Of a DNA stretch of 64,000 bases, positions 59,206 through 64,000 are shown in pieces; position 1 is the first letter of the stretch; every line of letters begins with the position of its first letter. Under the pieces are notes generated by a model. That model worked only from the letters and a program-made list of their open reading frames with translations. It was not told the DNA's origin and ran no database searches. Position numbers and translations under genes: made by a program. Origin of the DNA: Perkinsus chesapeaki (lineage: Eukaryota; Perkinsozoa; Perkinsida; Perkinsidae); contig JAAPAO010000026.1 of assembly GCA_013115145.1 (NCBI GenBank), forward strand, positions 1 to 64,000, given 5' to 3'.

Positions 59206-59685
59206 ATGTATACCCTCTCTATATTAATAACCATCTTGACTATCCTACCAATCTCATATAGCATTGCTACTACTGGTGACAGAAGGCCATTCGCTGGCCA
59301 CAGATACAATGGGACTTATCAGGTTGGAGATAAGGATATGTCTATTATGATAGGGTTCGATACTGCTGGAGGTGCAGTTAAGATAGATTTCTGGCATGGA
59401 CAGCTGCCTAGTATTGATTATAATGAACCTGATATGAGTTGCTTCTTCGCCTGTACTCTCCTCCACAGTCACAATCCAAAGGTTATCGAGTTACGGGAGA
59501 GGAGAGGTTGGCAGGATAGATATAAGATGGAACAGTTTAACAATAAATTCGGGAGTATACTTGTAGCGGGACCAAATGACTTCAATAAGCTATTATATGA
59601 GCCATCACTACCAAGAATGCCTAAAAGTGATAGAATACGTCTTGACATAGACGGTAATGTATTGGATCTAGTAAGGTGTGATTAA
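59206..59685 (+). CDS. Secreted protein, tandem paralogue 2 (intronless)
   Basis: I start at MYTLSILITILTILPISYSI (59206), because that Met aligns with the start of the first copy. A longer in-frame start at 59122 would put 28 residues ahead of the signal peptide. The mature part opens TTGDRRPFAGHRYNGTYQVG and keeps the 'MEQFNNKFGSIL...NDFNKLLYEPSL' block and the NVLDLVRCD-stop ending. The copies differ strongly in the middle, where this one has CFFACTLLHSHNP. The downstream sequence is also conserved between the copies (TTGTTGTTGT, ATTGTGTTATA), so the duplication included the 3' flank. Confidence 0.75.
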   Translation: MYTLSILITILTILPISYSIATTGDRRPFAGHRYNGTYQVGDKDMSIMIGFDTAGGAVKIDFWHGQLPSIDYNEPDMSCFFACTLLHSHNPKVIELRERRGWQDRYKMEQFNNKFGSILVAGPNDFNKLLYEPSLPRMPKSDRIRLDIDGNVLDLVRCD

Positions 59686-59991
59686 GCATGTTAAGATGTC
59701 CTTGTTGTTGTCCTTCCGCCATTGTTGTGTTATATCATTTATTAATGCAATGTGTATGGTTTGAAGTAGCATGGTGGACATTGTCATTATCCATCAAATG
59801 AGTGTCAAATCAGTGAGCTGAAAGCTCGTCACTGCGTTAATTGTTCCGCTTTAATAGTATCCTTGTTGTACCACTCCAAGCATAAGTATATAATGATACT
59901 AATCGAACTCAACATATCTTATATGAATAACATCACTCATGAATGAACGCTCATAAGCATGATAAGTTAACTCTGACATAGTCAACCACTA
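59686..59991. other. Spacer after secreted paralogues
   Basis: About 300 bp. The first part repeats the 3' flank of the first paralogue. No gene seen. Confidence 0.55.
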
Positions 59992-60363
59992 ATGGGTCAA
60001 GTATCCCTAACCTTCCTATATTGTTGTACTATCATTGGTTGCTGCATTATATATCCTCCATACGGAGGTGTTGGCTGTGGGCCATGTGATGCCTGCACAG
60101 TATATTCATTAAACTGTGACATTAATCAATTACCAAAGGTAGCCTTGAAACTGAACTGTAGTGTAGTTGGGGAACAGCTGGTACGGAAGGCGGTGCCTGA
60201 ATTCATTTTATCACATACGCTTATAAAGCCCGTACTGTCTGTCTATATGCAGGATGTACGCCCACATGAACTGAAGACATCTGACACAATAAGCTCATTT
60301 TACAGTGCAATATCAAGTATCGTTACGCTAGAGACGAGTGTGGCACTCGGAAGGCCTATCTGA
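59992..60363 (+). CDS. Small cysteine-containing secreted candidate
   Basis: 123 aa, single exon. MGQVSLTFLYCCTIIGCCII looks like a signal peptide, followed by a Cys/Gly segment (GGVGCGPCDACTVYSLNCDI). The rest is mixed helical/beta with no further obvious motif, ending VALGRPI-stop. Same strand as and next to the two secreted paralogues, but not clearly homologous to them. It could also be a chance frame; the signal-like start and Cys cluster favour a real gene. Confidence 0.45.
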   Translation: MGQVSLTFLYCCTIIGCCIIYPPYGGVGCGPCDACTVYSLNCDINQLPKVALKLNCSVVGEQLVRKAVPEFILSHTLIKPVLSVYMQDVRPHELKTSDTISSFYSAISSIVTLETSVALGRPI

Positions 60364-60690
60364 TTGACAGCTGGATGCTGGTGAGGGCCGGAGGTGTTCT
60401 TATCAACCTATAGAAAATCTTATGAAGTCGACATATGGATATCTAAAACCTGTTTGGTTTGATTAACTCTAGTAGTAATTGGACCATTATCAACCCTCCT
60501 TATAGATGTAAACATATTACCAACACTAGGTATACGGTAGACCGTTGGTGGCTGCAACACCACCACCGATATACCCCCAAGCCCGTACATCTCTCATACC
60601 TGAGGGAGCCCTAGATCCCTGGATGTCCTCGCTCCTCCGTCATCATACGTTCTTGATCTTTCAACAGCCTGAAGAAGAGCCCACGAGTTG
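60364..60690. other. Convergent spacer
   Basis: About 330 bp between the small secreted ORF and the 3' end of the coiled-coil gene. The opposite-strand open frame here (60545-61081, plus) is a shadow of the repetitive coiled-coil exon. Confidence 0.55.
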
Positions 60691-62531
60691 TCACGAAGAA
60701 GTGGCCTTCCAAGTGCCGGCGAAGATGATAAAAGTATCACATTCCTTTGGAGACATCATCCATCCCCTTACTGGCATATCGATAATCTTCGGCTTTTCCA
60801 CTATCACCACCTTCGCCGCCTCAGGTTGCTGTGGCTCTGGGCTCTTTAAACACCTCTCCCGCGAGCGGGCCTCCTCCTTCCCATTATTCCCCTCCTCCTT
60901 CCCATTATTCCCCTCCTCTTTCCCATTATTCCCCTCCTCTTTCCCATTATTCCCCTCCTCCTTGCCATCATTGCCCTCCAGCACAGTTACTTCACTTGCC
61001 GGTCTAGCTATTTCTGTATTATCGGATTTCGCTGGGCTACTTGCAGCATTAATTCGTTCCATCTCCTACTATCACAGTTAATGATCCCAATAACCACCCC
61101 CTCTCACATCTCACCTTTTCTGCTAGTATCATATCCCTAGCTTCACGATTGTGTTTCTCAACATACGACATAACTGCCTCCAGTGCCTTGTCGAATTCGG
61201 ATTTCTCACCGATTGGCTTCGGCATCTCCTCAACAGCAACTGGACCCTTCAAAGGGCCCTTCTTCCTTGGCGTATGCTTCTTAGGACTTTTATCCTCTCT
61301 AACATCAGCCCGAGGTGTCTTCTCTTTAGGAGGGGTTAGTGAGGAGAGTGGTATGGTCCAAGATACAGGTGCTGCTGCTGGAGGTGTGGTAGAGATGACC
61401 TATCACCACATCCGAAGATCCACCCGAACTCATTCCCCCGGGGAGCGTGATAGGAGCTATGTTCTTAGCGGGAAGATGACCATTAAATATAAGAATGAGG
61501 ATTCCCTTTGAGCCTAGTACACAACTGCAGGATGCGTGGCTACCTGTGAGCTGGGCAGCGGCGGCGGCGGTGTTGTTGTTGCAGATGGCTTGGTAAAACG
61601 AGGAGATGGTCCAACAACGATCTTTTCAGCCTATAATTCACCATCCAACTAACTTTTCTTCATTACCTCCTTTCCCCTTGACAATTCCTGCTCACACTCC
61701 TCCAACACTTCCTTCGATAGCCTAATGTATCCTGTTCACCCTCTCCCCTATACATATATGTCTACTTTTGATCATCCATAAACTTTTTTTCTGCCTCCTT
61801 ATAATGCTTTATCTCCTTATTAAGTGCCAACAGCTGAGCTTCATACTCCTTCATTAACATATCCTTCTCCATCTTGTGCTGTATAGAGTAAATACCACTA
61901 AACCATGGCCAGTGTACCCACTTTCGCCTTAGTCAATTTGATCCATTCCTTAACCTTCCCTAATCTCCCTATATAAGTCTCCCGTTGATCCTGACCATCC
62001 CCTCTTCCCTGCCTCCTACTACTCCACACCTACCTCCCATTTGTTCCTCGACGCTCTGAGCTCTTTCAGCTCCCCGCGTAGCTGCTGATTTCGATCATTA
62101 ACCGACGCCACCTATACGTTACAAAGTCCTTATTATTGATATCAATACTACCATTTCAAACGTAATCTCATTAGCAATGTCTGTTGAGTAACCCTATTAC
62201 CTCTGTCTCCAGTTTCTTAACTTTGAACGCTAATGCCACACACCTCCTACATGTCCCATCTTCTTGATTACTAATCATATCTAATAGTACCCTACCACCC
62301 TACCCATCACAACAGTATTACCCATAGCTTCAGTATGTGGCAAATGAGAGCGTATAGCACTCAAAGCCTTCCTAATCCTTAAAGTCAATATCTACCAATG
62401 AGCTCGAGAAGATTCATACCAAGCCCACCAACCTCTGGCGAGGATGTCGTATCATTCTCGAGTGTCTCATTCCTGACTGGTGTCTCTGGTACTACCTTAA
62501 CAGATCGAGGAACAGGGGAACGCGAAGTCAT
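60691..62531 (-). CDS. Coiled-coil protein with 21-bp repeat
   Basis: Starts MTSRSPVPRSVKVVPETPVR near 62531. Exons then give ALSAIRSHLPHTEAM, DGTCRRCVALAFKVKKLETE, VNDRNQQLRGELKELRASRN, ETYIGRLGKVKEWIKLTKAK, and KMEKDMLMKEYEAQLLALNK with EIKHYKEAEKKFMDDQK, a long heptad coiled coil. A Lys/Pro linker (EDKSPKKHTPRKKGPLKGPV) precedes KSEFDKALEAVMSYVEKHNR, then five near-perfect GNNGKEE repeats (60885-60970), ending IFAGTWKATSS-stop at 60691. Likely a structural or cytoskeletal scaffold. Two intron borders (near 62040 and 62400) could not be placed in frame with certainty. Confidence 0.6.
60885..60972. repeat. 21-bp tandem repeat within coding sequence
   Basis: About four to five units of CCCATTATTCCCCTCCTCCTT (plus orientation), differing only at synonymous or near-synonymous sites. 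It encodes GNNGKEE units on minus. The unit length is a multiple of three, so copy changes keep the frame. Confidence 0.95.
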
Positions 62532-62644
62532 AGAAAAGGCAATGTCCTGATGAAAGATTGAGTTAGCACTAACCAAAGCAGCACTTCAAGGAGCATACAC
62601 AACGAGAACAACAGACATATTCATGTCGACTGTGATGGTCATCA
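62532..62644. other. Short same-strand spacer
   Basis: Only about 110 bp separate the LRR gene's stop from the coiled-coil gene's start. Confidence 0.5.
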
Positions 62645-64000
62645 TTACTTCTTCTTTTTACCACCCTTCTTTCCTTTACTACCCTTCTTCCCTTTACTTG
62701 CCCCTAATGCCTACCAACAGCTATCCTATACCCCCCATTCTGACTACTGCTAGATACTCTACCTGTTCCAATGCTTCTAATGTAGTAGGTGAGCATCGTT
62801 CTGTCACTAATACCTCCTTAACGTGTGATAACCCTATCAAACCCTGTACTATACGTTGAGCACCGAAATCAGTGAAGAAATTGCCACTTAAATCGTATCT
62901 ATTACCGCCACTTTACCCAACCACCACCTTCTACTACTACCGTTCAATAGAGGTGCACGTCTGAAATGTAGCCATTATTTCTGACAGCACTTGCTCTCTT
63001 TCTTCTATTTTATTATCAGCCACATTCACCACCTTGCAACATCAGCTGTAAAATGCACCCCTTCCCCTATACTCCTCTACTTTGAGTTTTTTCGCTCGGC
63101 GTCCGCCTCGAGATAACAACTCCACCAGCCCTTCTGCGAGAAGCCTGTTGCCCCGTAGATTGAGATCTTCAATAATACTATAATACAGACAAATAAGACC
63201 AAGGCATGCGAGAGTAAGCCTACCAATTAACAAACATTAGTATTAAGGAGAGATACTGGGCACCATCGGGGCCTATGTCGCAGTACTGAAGGCTAAGGCC
63301 TCGTATAGAGCCATTCTGGGATAAACCTGCTGTACACATGCAGGTTAAAGCAGCAGCACTATGAGGCTAGGCACTACCTTCTGCTAGTGCTTCAACCCCA
63401 GCGGAACCGAATTTATTATGATCCAGTCTCAGCAAGGAGATGGACTTGTAACCATTATGGCCGAGACTGCGCCCCAGTATAGAGCACCCAAGACCTGACA
63501 AGAGCCATTGATAAGACAACTGATGATAGGGGGTTTACTGCTTATGAGGCCGTCTGTTATTTGAAGATCTTCAATAATACATCCACCGAACTGATAACAA
63601 TATAACGGGACGGATTGGTGATGATGCCTACCTTGGGGTCAGCGGGCATATCAAGATAGTTACACACACTCCTCACACCTTCATCACCCATAACACACTT
63701 CCATAACCTTAACGCTTTAAACTTATTGTAGTTGGACTGCCTCAATGCCTAACCAACCGGGAGCGAACAATGAGCAAGAGAAGGACGAGGATGCCCAGAG
63801 ACTACGTACCTCGCAGGTGATCCTAAATGACATTATATCCTGAGGACCGTGGAAATTCCAAGCCGGCAACTCTTCCCTGAAAATCGGCTCAACCGGTCTA
63901 ATCCGCCAGACCAGTCGGTTACTACCCTTCCTCTAGTATTGTGCTGATGATTGCCTCTAATTGAGGGAACCTAGGTAGTTCAAAGTCCTTCTGTAATTTC
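62645..64000 (-). CDS. Leucine-rich-repeat protein (5' end outside window)
   Basis: RNase-inhibitor-type LRRs run from the right edge: FKALRLWKCVMGDEGVRSVC (about 63655-63720), YKSISLLRLDHNKFGSAGVE (about 63380-63450), IRGLSLQYCDIGPDGAQ (about 63270-63310), IEDLNLRGNRLLAEGLVELL (about 63100-63180) and LSGNFFTDFGAQRIVQGLIG (about 62820-62885). Each pairs an L.L..N/C strand with a 'G...L' helix. It ends in a lysine/glycine tail (KGKKGSKGKKGGKKKK-stop, 62645). LRR proteins with such tails are often ciliary, which is only a hint. The N-terminal exons are beyond 64000. Confidence 0.75.

Noticed and set aside
60545-61081. 178-codon plus-strand frame with LFPSSFP repeats
   Set aside because: It is the shadow of the 21-bp repeat. 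The minus strand gives the charged GNNGKEE repeat that continues the coiled-coil gene.

Overview
This window is nuclear DNA from a compact, intron-rich, flagellated protist. Nearly every recognisable gene is cut by very short GT-AG introns, mostly about 40-60 nt and AT-rich, often starting GTAATA or GTAGTA. All three standard stop codons are used as stops. A sperm-tail/PG-rich repeat protein points to a cilium. My best guess is an alveolate of the Perkinsus type, but that rests on gene style and not on a diagnostic gene, so confidence is low to moderate.

Layout. 1-17.6 kb: three tandem, same-strand (minus) copies of a multi-pass membrane-protein gene that I do not recognise (A partial at the left edge, B, C). 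Copy B is inflated by foreign DNA in two introns: about 2.2 kb at 4.1-6.3 kb, and a 5,993-bp hAT transposon at 6814-12806 with 175-177 bp inverted ends and an imperfect 8-bp target duplication. Inside the transposon lie a decaying BED-finger hAT transposase (plus) and a second, unrelated transposase-like gene (minus) next to a GTCCGGT repeat array. 17.8-20 kb: an unknown minus gene whose last exon occurs three times, with a 35-bp minisatellite and an assembly gap between copies.

20-32 kb: conserved housekeeping genes. RPL17 (+); a tight minus cluster of an SHIPPO-repeat protein, RNase P subunit RPP21 and the ER ubiquitin ligase HRD1, the last two only 18 nt apart; then AP-2 sigma, COP9 signalosome subunit 7, a cadherin-like beta-sandwich ectoprotein and RAB11 (all +). 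32.5-36.5 kb: TPR-like and low-complexity proteins (+).

37-58 kb, almost all minus: a RING-H2 ligase, a PX-domain protein, a probable centromeric histone H3 (cenH3/CENP-A), a Pro-rich/RGG protein, a calpain, a WW-like repeat protein, two tandem glycine-rich membrane paralogues, a UbcH5-like E2 whose HPN motif reads HCN, and a long myosin. 58.5-60.4 kb: two tandem intronless secreted paralogues and a third small secreted candidate (+). 60.7-64 kb: a coiled-coil gene and an LRR gene cut by the right edge.

Functionally the window is a normal chromosome arm and not one operon-like system, though it holds several ubiquitin-pathway genes (HRD1, E2, RING, CSN7). The most distinctive content is the tandem membrane family with its intronic transposon, the two-transposase element, and the cenH3 candidate. 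Exon boundaries were placed by eye from homology and GT-AG sites. Gene ends are usually firm, while some starts are not, and these are flagged.
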